64,000 nucleotides of DNA from Diphasiastrum complanatum (taxonomy: Eukaryota > Streptophyta > Lycopodiopsida > Lycopodiales > Lycopodiaceae), in assembly GCA_029204225.1 (NCBI GenBank), contig CM055102.1:22656160-22720159 (forward strand), written 5' to 3'. The position numbers and the translations under genes are program-made. Position 1 is the first letter of the stretch, and each line of letters starts with the position of its first letter. Positions 25,401-36,003 of the stretch are shown here, piece by piece. The notes under the pieces were generated by a model. The model did not search any database. It was given only the letters and a program-made list of their open reading frames with translations, and was not told where the DNA came from.

Positions 25401-25763
25401 TGTAATAAGCCCTAACACCACAGTAGGGCAAGCACTAACTGATCCGCCCAACCTTGCCTACTCCCTGATATAGAGTAAGCCCCTCCTAGCCCAGTGTGAG
25501 GACTGGTAGCATGCAACTGCCAAGTGTCGGCCACGTATCACTGACGTGGCCGACTGCACATCAGAACCCAACTGGGGGCCCTGTCCTGCTGACAGGGTTC
25601 CTAGACTGTGTTAGGCCCACCATGGCTATGGACTATGCTGGGACACACTACTCACACTGTCTTGCCCTATTGGTCGTGTATGTTGGACATGACCCTAACT
25701 GTGGTATTTGACCTATCTGTGTTCTCTAGGGTTCGGCACTGGTCACGAGCTCGTAATACTCCC
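25401..25763 (-). repeat. 3' LTR of a minus-strand chromovirus
   Basis: About 363 bp. Read on the minus strand it starts TATTACGAGC and ends CTTATTACA, matching the LTR at 26908-27267 in the opposite orientation along its whole length. A polypurine run (AAGAGGGAGGGAG on the minus strand, about 25764-25776) directly precedes it, so it is the 3' LTR of the minus-strand element. It cuts off the hAT reading frame at 25400. Confidence 0.82.
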
Positions 25764-25985
25764 TCCCTCTTAAGAACCGTCTTGGTCCTCTAAGACAAAG
25801 TTTGGAAAAATCTTGCAACAGACACTGCATCTTTTCCAAGTGGCATTCTCAACAGGCTGATCATTTCACTTAACAAGATATTCTTGGTATAGAGTATGAC
25901 AAGTCCGCGTCTCTCTACTATCAAGAATCTCCTCTGGTTCATGTGGAGGTTGCTAAGGATCCAATGGGAGAACTAGAACACTGTC
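25764..25985 (-). pseudogene. chromodomain end of gypsy integrase
   Basis: The minus strand reads 'EPEEILDSRETRT', then 'YQEYLVKWNDQPVENATW' and 'IFPNFVLEDQ', with stops between. This is the chromodomain of a chromovirus integrase, ending right before the polypurine tract. A fused scrap ('[14 protein letters not shown]') at 25953-25985 belongs to the integrase C-terminus and is joined by deletion to the reverse transcriptase. Confidence 0.8.
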
Positions 25986-26570
25986 CCCTACCAGATTTTT
26001 TGATCGCTTGGATTGTTTAGCATAAAGCTTATGCTTTCTGAGCAGTCGAAACACCTTTCTGAGGTGTTTTAGATACTCCTTCCTCGTTTTACTGTAGACA
26101 AGGATGTCATCTAAAAATATGACTACAAACTTATCCAAGTATGGTCTGAGAACACTGTTCATCAAGGTCATAAAGGTAGTTGGAGCATTGGTGAGCCCAA
26201 ATGGCATCACCTTAAACTCATAATGACCGTGATGAGTCCTAAAGTTTGTTTTTGAGACATCTTCTGACTTTATGCGGACTTGATGATATTCCGATCTGAG
26301 GTCTATTTTACTGAAAAACTTAGCCTCGTCGAGTTGATCAAACAACTCTTCTGCCCGAGGCATAGGATATTTATTCTTAATTGTGACTTTATTGAGGGCT
26401 CTGTAATCTACGCAAAGATGCATAGACCCCTCTTTCTTTTTCACCAAAAGGATTGGTGAGGCCCATGGTAACTACTGGTCTGAATTTGGCCTTTCCCAAG
26501 ATAATCTGTTAACTGCCTAGTTATTTCTTCATCCTCTGTTCGGCCTATCTTGAGAGCTTGTACACATTTT
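25986..26570 (-). pseudogene. Ty3/gypsy (chromovirus) reverse transcriptase
   Basis: Minus-strand 164-residue open frame: '[18 protein letters not shown]', '[13 protein letters not shown]', '[19 protein letters not shown]' (first catalytic Asp), '[13 protein letters not shown]', '[15 protein letters not shown]' (paired Asp, about 26090-26130), 'KHKLYAK'. All RT core blocks are present and clean. Upstream '[15 protein letters not shown]', after a frameshift, extends it to about 26570. RNase H and most of integrase are deleted between here and the chromodomain. Confidence 0.92.
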
Positions 26571-26907
26571 AGCATCATGGTATCAGATAAAATGTGTATA
26601 TTTTTTTACAGTCTATTCGTGTCATGGCCAGTTTGGATATTCGTGTGGATAACCTTCTTGCAAACGCTATATCTGGGAAAAGTGAACTGTGGTAGGAATA
26701 TTCAGGAACAAATCAGCTTTGGATCTGGATCTCTTTTATTAGGTTCCATGAAAAGTGTCGATGTCACAACATGAATCACAAGAGAGGTCTTCGTTCACTT
26801 CTACATTTGCCCACACCAATATTCTAATGAGAGAGTGTCTCAAGAGATTTTCACTCATCTAACATGAGCTATTGTGGGTGGTCATGGTCTGTTGACTCAC
26901 TAACTTT
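26571..26907. other. nothing recognised
   Basis: About 340 bp between the antisense reverse transcriptase and the plus-strand LTR. It may include the breakpoint where the two opposite element halves were joined. Confidence 0.3.
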
Positions 26908-27267
26908 GTGTTATGAGCTTGTGACCAGTGCCGAACCCTAGAGAACACAGATAGGTCAGATACCACAGTTAGGGTCGTGTCCAGCAACGTACATGACCAA
27001 CAGGGCAAGACAGTGTGAGTAGTGTGCCCCAGCACGGTCCATAGCCATGGTGGGCCTAACACAGTCTAGGGACCCTTTCAACAGGATAGGGCCCCCAGTT
27101 GGGTCCCGATGTGCAATCGGCCACGTCAGTGCCACCTGGCCGGCACTTGGCAATTGCATGCTACCAGTCCTCACACTGGGCTAGGAGGGGCTTACTCTAT
27201 ATCAACGAGTAGGCAAGGTTGGGTGGATCAGTTAGTGTTTGCCCTACTGTGGTTAGGATCTATTACA
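26908..27267 (+). repeat. 5' LTR of a plus-strand gypsy element
   Basis: TGTTATGAGC...CTATTACA, about 360 bp, an inverted match to 25401-25763. Followed one base later by a tRNA-iMet primer site, so it is a 5' LTR. Confidence 0.85.
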
Positions 27268-27268
27268 C

Positions 27269-27280
27269 TGGTATCAGAGC
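27269..27280 (+). promoter_or_regulatory. primer-binding site, tRNA-iMet type
   Basis: TGGTATCAGAGC just after the LTR at 26908-27267. The following 780 bp (27281-28058) are untranslated leader with no gene seen. Confidence 0.88.
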
Positions 27281-28058
27281 CATCTCCATCTTTGAGAGCT
27301 TAGTAGCAGCAGTAGAAAAAGCTATCAGAGGATAGGAAAAATCTCTCAGATTATCATAGAGGAATAGAGGAGGAGAATTGTTGTAGGTGCAATCTTCAAA
27401 CTTTTGAATTTCACTGAGAATTTACAGTAGTAGGAAGCCAACTTCCTTGTACAGGTAACTCGCAGGAAAAACAGCTGGTCTTCACAGATTTCAGAGGGTT
27501 CTCTACAGATTTCCCAGCGGAATTAGAGTAGGATATAACAAGTAGATCCATCGCTATACATACATGGATCTATCTCTGATTTCAAAGAGGAATTTCAATA
27601 GATCTGAACGGAGTTTAACCTGAATTTTCTCAACAGGGCCAACGTTGGACAGAGAAGAAGAAAGGTGATGTTTTGCCCTTCTTTTCTAAGATTTTTTGGG
27701 TGTTTGAGCATCAAACTCTCTTGCTACAGATCAGCAAGCAGGCTGCCATAAAGATCTCAGAATTTGCAAGTGGATTCAAATTTTAAATTGGGTTTTTCAA
27801 AAGAGACCCAGGAGCTGTTAGATCAGCGAGGGGGAGATAGCAAAAAAATTTTAGATCTTGTGCCTCCTATTCGGATTTCTCAGAATCACAGGTCTGAAAG
27901 CAGTTGAAGAATATCTGAAAGGGCTTTTCTTGATTCTCTCTGTGGAAGTACAGTTCTCAGATTGAACTAAGTTTTCTTTCCTTTCCTTGTACAGTTGTAA
28001 ATTAGTCTTTTTGACTTTTTTTCATTAGAAGTTAAGGTATTTCTCTTTCAGTTCCGAA

Positions 28059-28690
28059 AATGACCACTCCTCAGGGACCTGATCAACCCCCGAAGACAGG
28101 CTTTGATGAACTTGAAACAGAAGCCTTGGCTTACAGTAAAGGAAAATAGCCTATGGAAATGGAAGAACATGAACAGTTCACCGAAGAACTCGACAAACTG
28201 GTTACCAAGGAGCAGTTTCTCCAATTGGTAATGGAGTGGATGAACTGAAGTTGGCATTAGCCAATTTCAAGTCTAGTGTGGACGACTCGTTCGCTGAACT
28301 CAAAGGTTTGATTTTGAGCTCCTCAAAAGGAAGCCTTTCCTCCACTTCTCAGTTGTCCTCTTCTCCACTTCCATTAGTGTCGGGTGAGACTTTACGATCT
28401 CACCCCAGTGTCTTTAAAAATTTAAAGCCTCCTACTTTTAATGGGGAAGAGAAGGATAGAAATGCAGATATTCTACAAACCTTCCTCAGCAAATGGAAGA
28501 ACATTCATGCTCTTAAACAGACCCCTGACCATTTGAAAGCAATTGAGGCCAGTCTTTCCTTAGGGCCCATGGCCTATAAGTGATGGTTAAATCTCCAAGA
28601 GACTAGCACCAAAGGTCTTTCTTTCACACCTACAACAATGTCCATTAGTTCATTCAACTCAAGCAAGTATTCCATCGACACTTTTCAAGT
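28059..28690 (+). pseudogene. Ty3/gypsy gag, truncated
   Basis: Starts 'MTTPQGPDQPPKTG' at 28059, with an in-frame TAG near 28147 and a TGA near 28245. It continues in shifted frame from 28236 with a coiled-coil-like stretch and Ser-rich linker, then the retrotransposon gag core 'FKNLKPPTFNGEEK', 'FLSKWKNIHALKQTPDHLKA' and 'WLNLQETS' (28400-28610). Spacing from the primer site and LTR fits a chromovirus. The sequence loses similarity by about 28690, before any zinc knuckle or protease. It supplies the gag half of the family whose pol half lies inverted at 25764-26570. Confidence 0.82.
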
Positions 28691-28739
28691 TGAGTAATTG
28701 TTAGAGTTGAGCCTATCATTACTTTCCAACATGATCCTG

Positions 28740-29640
28740 CTATTAGTAGCCATCATGCGCTTTCATTTAATATTTGTCTAATCCACCGTATATCATCAAT
28801 ATACCAAAAACCTCAAACACTTCCGTTTTTTCGCCACCACTTTTCCATCACTCTTGCTCTTTGATTTGTGAATTGTTACGATCAAGCTCTCTTCCGCCAT
28901 CGCTAGTTCACTATTACGAGCATCATGGCGATTGTATTCAAAACGCACCTAAAGCCAGTTTTACCGGTTTTAGAACCATTAGCTATACGAGCACGAATTG
29001 AAGGACTTCTTCAATTTGATCCATCAGTAATTCTCACAGATTTGTGCCATGAGCTGATCCGAAATCTGAACGAGACAGAAGAAGGACATATTTCCACCAC
29101 TGTCCGGAATCAAGAGATTATTATTATAGAAGGATTTTATTGTCGTGCCTTAGGTTTGCCTATGGATGACAATATGCCTATTACAAAGCCAGATGTCATC
29201 ATGAGAGCAGAATTTTTCAGGAAGAAGCTTATCTTGAGAAACGGGGATATAAACTCTCTTATATTAGAGACCCCAATCTCAAAAGCTTTGTGCGATTTGC
29301 TCTTGCTTATATATTCTTACTGGAGCAAGAGTATACCATTTCTAATACGGATATGGGAAACCTACTGAGAGCCCTGAATGGAAAACCCATTGCTTTTAAG
29401 CAATTCTGTAAATTAGTAAAGATTAATCAGTTTTCCAGGCTTGGTTTGCAGATTGGTATCCTATGTATGCATGCCAGTGTGCTAACTATGCAGGAAGATA
29501 TCAAAATTGCACCGGTACTGCCAGAATTAGCCCTTTCAGTTGAGGCTGAATCCAAATGCAAGCATCAAAGGCAACCACCACAGAGAAGACATCATCATCA
29601 TCAAGCCAGCACCAAAGGAGCTCAGTGAGGATGTCCTCTC
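28740..29640 (+). pseudogene. unidentified reading frame of about 230 residues
   Basis: A plus-strand frame from ATG at 28925 ('MAIVFKTHLKPVLPVL'), through 'DPSVILTDLCHELIRNL' and 'HISTTVRNQEIIIIEGFY', to 'AEFFRKKLILRNGDINSL'. It continues in a shifted frame from about 29290 ('FALAYIFLLEQEYTIS', 'LLRALNGKPIAFKQFCKL') to a TGA near 29626 after a His/Gln-rich end. This looks like one globular protein with a single frameshift. I do not recognise the family. Its place between a gag remnant and a copia integrase suggests a plant retroelement accessory or gag-like protein, but that is inference. Confidence 0.4.
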
Positions 29641-29676
29641 CGTCATTGCAATATAAGCCGTCGTCCAGTGCAGAAA

Positions 29677-30320
29677 AGAGTAGAGAAGCACAAGAAAAAA
29701 CAGAAGATGTTGCTGAGCAGGAGCAGAACCAAGAAGATATTCCGCAGGAGCCAGCACAACAAGAAGAAGAACAAATTTCTGAAAGCTCTACGCATAGATG
29801 GAGGAGGAGAATTTATCTCCACAGAATTTAAGGAGTTCTGCAAGGCCAATAGAATACATCAACAATTCACAACTAGATACTTACCTCAGTCCAATGGTAT
29901 AGCTGAACGGAAGAATCAGGCACTCATCAAAGCCAAGAGAATGTTGGCTCATGTCTCTCTTCCGAAGAAATTTTGGGCAGAAGTTATTCCTACAGCCGCC
30001 TACCTACAAAACGATCCATCACCATAGCCCTAAATGGCAAGACACTTATGAGGTGTGGACATGATCGGAACCATCACTCAAGAATATTAGAGTGTTTGGA
30101 TGCATTGCTTATGCTCAGATCTCCAAAGACCTAAAAAAGAAACTGGATGACAAAAGCACAAAATCGATTTTTATTGGCTACTTCCCAGATCACAAGGCAT
30201 ACAAGCTCTACAATCTAGAAACAGAAAAAACATTCACGAGCAGAGATGTCATTTTTGTGAAAGATCGATTTATCAACCACAAGGGAAAAGCTCGAGAAAT
30301 TTTTGATCCAAGTTGTTAGC
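29677..30320 (+). pseudogene. Ty1/copia integrase fragment
   Basis: After a Lys-rich stretch the integrase core begins 'LRIDGGGEFISTEFKEF' (second Asp block), 'YLPQSNGIAERKNQALIKAK' (catalytic Glu, 29880-29935), 'LPKKFWAEVIPTAAYLQN'. A stop and shift near 30025, then 'KKKLDDKSTKSIFIGYF' and the hinge 'KTFTSRDVIFVKDRF' (30100-30270). The first part of the integrase is replaced by the unidentified frame upstream. Confidence 0.87.
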
Positions 30321-31260
30321 ACAGGTATCTACTTGGTCTCTGTTCACTGAGACACCAACTATGTGCGCTCGGATTCTACTTCTTCAATGTTAGCGATAGA
30401 ATCTCCTTGTCTCTATTGATCTGCTAGCACATCTTCTTCCTCTATTTGCAGCGCTTGTGTGCTGCTATTCTTCTGACAGAGAGTCTGCTACCAATGGATC
30501 TACTTGGTAACGGGTCTGTTATGGCCTCTAGCGACTGTATGGTTGTAGAACAATGGTAGTGTGTCCCGCCTGTCAGAGGCACACCTACGACCTGATCTCG
30601 ACCTTTTACTGGCAATGGAAGCTCAACTTGGATATAGGATCTATCAGAACTCGATTCCTACTTTCTACAGACTGCTTCAGTTCTTGTTTTATTATTACAG
30701 ACTGTAGATTATTACTAGACTAATCTACATAAACATCATGGTCCTAAACTAGATCTACTCCTACTGAAATCACAGAATCAACACACCCGTTTTAAAACTA
30801 AAATCACAGGTCCTACAAAGTGCTTCCTACAACTGTCACTCAATAGTTGTAACAAGAACTCCTCAGGGAGCCGATAACTAAGAAGCATTTGAATTGAGTA
30901 GAATGATGGATTAGCCTCCAAGCCTTGCACATCTACCTAATATTAATCCCAAACCAATCCTTAAAAGAGAAATCAACAAGAAACACATTCATACATCAGT
31001 ACCCAAACTATATGCATGAAGATGGAGCATGGAAAGAAATGCAAGTAATAGAATCTTCAATTAACAAAGCAACAACATTTCAATACAAAACACATGCTAT
31101 GAAAATTGTGGTGGAGGCCTCTATCTATGCCCATGAGCTGTAGAGCCCAATTGTATCTTTAAGATCGAAAATCAAGAAAATCGATATAAACTCAAAAAAT
31201 GAGCCTGAATAGTAGAGGGTCGAAATTCAGCCAAGAAGATCAACTTGACCCAGACAACCT
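30321..31260. other. nothing recognised between copia integrase and reverse transcriptase
   Basis: About 940 bp separating the integrase hinge from the reverse transcriptase start, longer than the usual linker in copia. It may contain a separate insertion. An open frame at 30925-31143 has no known motif. Confidence 0.3.
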
Positions 31261-31264
31261 CCAT

Positions 31265-32007
31265 CCAGATTTATGGACGATGCAGCCTGCTACTTCATGC
31301 AGGAATCAAATATAGTTTTGGAGGTGACGTCTACACCTGATGCTGAACAATAGAAAGCAGCGATGGACACAGAATTTGATTCTCTGATGGAGAATCAAAA
31401 GTGGACAGTCATTGAGCTACCAAAGGATTGAAATCCGATTCCATGCAAATGGATATTCAAGGCGCAGTATGATGCTAAAGGAAGGCTGAATTGATATAAA
31501 GCCAGGCTAGTTGCCAAGGGCTATTCCTAGATTCCAAATCTGGACTATTCCGAGACCTTCAGCCCAGTTGTCAAACATGTTTCGATCCATTTGCTACTCT
31601 CCTTTGTAGTTGCAACAGATCTTGAAGTCCATCAAATGGATTTCCATACTGCTTTCCTCAACGAGACCATGTCACAGCCAGAAGGATACGAACTAAGGGC
31701 TAAGCAACATGTTGTGTGCAAAATTTACAAGACACTCTATGGGCTGAAACAGTCACCTAGGGCCTGGTCCCAGAAAATAAATGCATTCCTTATTGAGAAT
31801 GGTTTTATTCCAAACTTAGCAGACTCGAATGTCTACTTCAAGTTTGTATCGAATTTCTTCATCATCATCACTCTCTATATTAACGATATACTATTATTTA
31901 GTAACGATCTGAATTTGATGAAAAAAATGAAATGCATGCTGGCCCAGGAGTACAAAATGACTGATATGGGTCCAGCCCACTGTTGTCTCGAAATCAAAAA
32001 ATTTTGA
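31265..32007 (+). pseudogene. Ty1/copia reverse transcriptase
   Basis: From 'DAAC...' and 'KAAMDTEFDSLMENQKW' (about 31350-31410) through 'CKWIFKAQYDAKG', 'YSETFSPVVKH', 'LEVHQMDFHTAFLNE', 'KTLYGLKQSPRAW' to the active box, which reads 'LYINDILLFSN' (about 31878-31910): the first Asp of the usual YVDD is Asn. The 'MGPAHCCLEIKKF' end block is followed by TGA at 32005. Several TAG/TGA stops in the first third. Dead copy. Confidence 0.9.
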
Positions 32008-32009
32008 AT

Positions 32010-32750
32010 TCGATCCAGCAAACTAATTTTCATCAGTCAACGAAGATACCTCACCAACGTGCTGAAAAAAAAAAAGGAATGGCCAACTGCAAACTGAGTC
32101 TCTTTCCACTCGACCCTAGACTGAAGGTATCAAAAGAACAATTTCCTCAAATTGAGACAAAAAAAGAGGAGATGAAGCAATATCCATTTCACTCCATCGT
32201 CACCTCACTGATGTATGCAAAGATCCACACTCAACCCGACCTTGCATACCTGATCAATTCACTCAGTCAGTTCCTGTAGCCCATTGGAAAGCACTCACAA
32301 AAGTCATGAAGTACATCCAAGCAACAAAACATCTCAACATCTGTTATAGAGACAGCCAACCTACCAATATTCTCGAAGAATACACACATGCGGGTTGGGC
32401 AGGGGATAAATCAAAGTACATTGCTATCACAAATGCTACCAAGGAGGCAATTTGGTTGAGGCACCTGCTAGCAAAAATCGACCTTGCACAGTCACATCCA
32501 ACGACCATCTTTTGTGACAACCAAAGCACCATAGCTCTCTCTCTTAATCCGATATTTCATTCTTGAAGCAAGCATATCAAAATCAGGTATCACTATTTGA
32601 GGGAGAAAGTGCAAAGCAAGGAAGTATCATTAGTCTACTGCAGGACAAAATCAATGGCAGCAGATTACTTCACAAAGGCTCTGTCAAAAGAGCACCATCT
32701 TCGATTCAACGACATGTTAAATATGAAAATCAAAAGTTTTCAAGATCCAC
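32010..32750 (+). pseudogene. Ty1/copia RNase H region
   Basis: Continuation of the copia pol: 'FHSIVTSLMYAKIHTQPDLA' (32190-32245), 'HWKALTKVMKYIQATKHLN', 'AGWAGDKSKYIAITNATKEA', 'TTIFCDNQSTIALSLNPIFH', then, after a TGA near 32565, 'SKHIKIRYHYLREKV' and 'MAADYFTKALSKEHHLRF'. Compared with the usual order, about 25-30 residues between WAGD and SKYIA, including the SSTEAEY catalytic Glu block, are deleted. Confidence 0.87.
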
Positions 32751-32939
32751 ATCGCTCATCGACTGTAAGCTGAAGTTATCACTTCAAGCATTGTACTCAC
32801 AGTTTGATATTAACCAGAGTACAAATTCTCAGTCTCACTAATGTATTGTTTCATTGAACATTTGTCTGAATCATTCAATTTAGATATTCTACTGTAGGTG
32901 GTGCTTCCGATCATACACCAAGCTTGATCATCAACTTCC

Positions 32940-33300
32940 ACTCATTCCCACTGATTTTCGACAACACACGCACACTCTCACTCATACAGGAACACTCTCA
33001 CTCATACACACACACATACACATATATAGATTCACACATCCATACATACATACACACACATATGTACAGACACACACCTGTGCACATGCTCTCACACACA
33101 CTCTCTCTCTCAGATACATACACGTATACACTATTGAGATCCATTCATATGTGCATATGTGCACACAAACCTACAATCCATGACATACATACACACACAC
33201 ATACATACATACATATACACACATGCACATATATACGCACCCTCACGAATACACACACATACATAAACACATGCACTCATGTACATACACACACATACAT
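32940..33300. repeat. CA/CATA-rich simple sequence
   Basis: About 360 bp of degenerate CA, CATA and CTCT runs. The long Thr/His-rich open frame across it is a by-product of the repeat. Confidence 0.85.
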
Positions 33301-33411
33301 CGGCCACCCGTCAATGACCATCGACTTTCCTCCTAAACCATCGGTCGCCATTCTAATCATCGCCTGTCACCCAGATTGTCAGCCGCCCATCAACGATGGG
33401 CATACCTACTA

Positions 33412-33453
<42 letters not shown>
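33412..33453. repeat. (AT)n microsatellite
   Basis: About 42 bp of TA/AT dinucleotides. Confidence 0.95.
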
Positions 33454-33456
<3 letters not shown>

Positions 33457-34277
33457 GTTGGTGGTTATATGGTATGCGTTGTATTCTAAAGGTCTCATGT
33501 TCAAACATCACCATGAATAATTTAACCTCTAACATTTGATCCCATTAGTGGTTCCAATCAACTCTCCTAGGGTACCCTATAACAACCAACTCTAAATTCT
33601 CCTACCTCATCCTTAACACCCAGATCTATCTTTCATTGCCTAGTCCTGAATATCAACAATGTCTAACCTTGAAACTTGATGGAAAAGACAATTAAAGCTT
33701 GTCCAGTCCATCTTTGTTGCCAAATTGAAAAGTCTTGCTCACTGCATCTTTACCAACTCGATATCCTCTCAATCCCAACTAAGAATGCTCATTTTGTGGT
33801 GCTTAAAGTAACATTGTCCCATGCACCGCAACTTCTTTGTGTACTACCCTGGCAATCCACTGAACACTCACCTTTTGGAGTAGAAACCATACTGATGAGT
33901 GACAATTATTTTCTCTTTTTTTAACTTTTGCGCACTCAACTTGCTTCCAAAAACTTTAATGACCAAGCATAAGTTCATATTTTGTAAAGAAACTATGGCC
34001 ATTTCAATTTCAGCTGAATATCACAAGTTAATAAGTTGATCGCTTCTTCATGAGAGTTTTGACATGTAAAAGTCAACCTAGAATAAAGATAACTTGTTTT
34101 GCTTACTATGGCCTACTTTTGTTGTGTGCCCATTCTATTAAAATCTTTCTACATGACATCAACTGGGGTTTGGCCCATGTATTTATTTTGGACTTGAAAC
34201 CTAGCTCCTAGCATTTTGGATAAAAATTCTAATGAATAGTATCTGAGTAGCTTTTGTTTAGCAAAATTAAAAACTTG
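33454..34277. other. intergenic, nothing recognised
   Basis: AT-rich sequence downstream of the EPL1-like gene. No motif seen. Confidence 0.3.
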
Positions 34278-34957
34278 CTACATAGCATAGTTGCACAGAA
34301 TCGCGTTTCTGGGAGGAAACGTTTCAGAAACCGCGTCGGAAACGTGGTTCTCCTCCCAGAATCGCAAAAAAAAAAAAAAAAACAAATTTGGAAAAATAGC
34401 TTATGGCTGAAATTTTTTTAGGGGGTCAATGGTCAAACGAGCGTTTTGCCTCTCAGAAGTGTAGTAGATGGATCACAAACAGATCTTATTTTCAATAGCT
34501 ATTTGGTTGTTATTTGCTTTGGTTTTCAATAAATGCTCAGGGGGTTCAGGGGGCGGTAGCCCCCGGTGGGGGGTTTGGGGGCAACGCCCCCCAACGGCAG
34601 GGTCCGGGGGTTGTCGGTAGACCCCGGCCCCGACGGTAAGGCCTCTTCATGACTTGGCCTTCCAACTCCCTGAGCGAAAACACTTACTGGGACCATCTGT
34701 GATCGTAACAGACAGGCTAGAGGTTAGTTTTGAATTTTTTATCCTTGACAGAACCCAACATGGATTAATGCACGTAAACCGGACCATCCTGCACCCGAAA
34801 CAGTCGGTAAATTACACAGTAATTATGCTCTTAATTAGAGCTTTCACCTGATACCCATATTGCACAAAGAAAAACAAAAAAAAAAAAAAAATTAAAAAAA
34901 ATGTTTCTGAAAAAAAAATTCCATATTTCCGAAACGCAATGCAACTATGCTACATAG
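34278..34957. mobile_element. hAT-type non-autonomous element with 8-bp target duplication
   Basis: The element proper is 34286-34949 (664 bp), with terminal inverted repeats CATAGTTGCA/TGCAACTATG. It is flanked by CTACATAG at 34278-34285 and 34950-34957. CA...TG ends and an 8-bp duplication are the hAT signature. Subterminally, a GAATCGCGTTTCTGGGAGG block (34298-34316) is repeated inverted at about 34350-34368, so the left end folds into a large hairpin. A G-rich core lies at 34540-34640. It has no transposase and would depend on an autonomous hAT. Confidence 0.85.
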
Positions 34958-35579
34958 TGAGAGCTTGTGTAAACTCTTGTGGCCAATCTTGAAGCCTTTT
35001 GCAATAAAGAGTTGTTTGACTCATCAATAGCATTTATTTGTTATGTTATTTATCTCCAATCAAAATATATGCTGCAAATGGCAAAAATTACTTTCACAAC
35101 GTGCATCACATACTTTGTGAAATCTAAATCTATGAAGATTTGTATAAGCAATCGCATATTATAGCTTAGTTTCTTCTTCATTGCTACATATAATCCACAT
35201 TATGCATTTTGAGAAAATAATGGTTTGCACCATTGTATATATTATTCTCAAATCAGGAACCAGACTCTTTTTATCAAGTATATGTTATTGTACAAGCATA
35301 AGATTATGGAAACAACTATGGCATATAAATTGATATTCACTCTTCACCATAAGAAAAAGAGGTGACAGTACACAAGGATCAATATGAAAATGTACACTTT
35401 ACAGACATGATTGAAAGACAAAAAAAGATATATATATCAACACAAGATGCATGAACATCGTGGATTAGCAACAACAGGTCATGACCTGCTGAAATACTTC
35501 TGATGTATACGGAAACAATGCCTTATGTAGAAGAAAAAATGCAATAAATTGCTCATGCAATTGAGCTCTATGGAGACCT
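34958..35579. other. intergenic, nothing recognised
   Basis: AT-rich sequence between the hAT-type element and the putative polyadenylation signal of the EPL1-like gene. Confidence 0.3.
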
Positions 35580-35585
35580 TTTATT
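35580..35585 (-). terminator. candidate polyadenylation signal of the EPL1-like gene
   Basis: AATAAA on the minus strand, about 200 nt downstream of the TAA stop at 35788-35790: a usual 3' UTR length for a plant gene. Position only; not otherwise supported. Confidence 0.45.
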
Positions 35586-35787
35586 TGGTGCAAGCTTTAC
35601 ATAATGTTACATACAAATCTTGTTGGAACATGATGTCCAAATAGTTGAAAATTTCTACAGTTAGCCTAAAGCTCTTTCTTGTTAGAAGCTTTTGAATTGC
35701 TCTTGTACCAGTAGTAGCTTAAGATGTAATTCTTGTTACAAACATCTGTTGTATGGGAGATGTGCTCAGATGATTGCTTGAAGATCT

Positions 35788-36003
35788 TTATGGAAATGAA
35801 AAGGGAGATGCTGCACCAATTGGGGTTCGAGTCAAAGGATTCCATCGATCAAACACAATGCGACCCCCACGGCCAAACCTGCCATGAAATTGGTATGGTG
35901 CTGTTGTCTCTAGAGGGGGTACAATTCCAAAATCTGCTAGTTTTCCTGAATCTAGTGGCTTTACAAATAGCATTACAGGTTCCAAGGATTCAATAGCTGC
36001 AAT
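35788..36003 (-). CDS. EPL1: EPL1-like terminal exon
   Basis: 216 nt, 71 codons plus TAA. Acceptor ...TTTGCAG at 36004-36010. Reads 'IAAIESLEPVMLFVKPLDSG', 'GIVPP', then 'HGRFGRGGRIVFDRWNPL', ending 'ASPFSFP'. The GRGGRI.FDRW motif is the most recognisable C-terminal signature of plant EPL1-type proteins. Confidence 0.9.
   Translation of the reverse strand: MAAIESLEPVMLFVKPLDSGKLADFGIVPPLETTAPYQFHGRFGRGGRIVFDRWNPLTRTPIGAASPFSFP

Noticed and set aside
26575-26590. Second primer-site-like TGGTATCAGA in the minus-strand chromovirus region
   Set aside because: Only ten bases match and no LTR ends in front of it; probably chance.
32924-33412. 162-residue Thr/His-rich open frame
   Set aside because: Produced by CA/CATA simple repeats.
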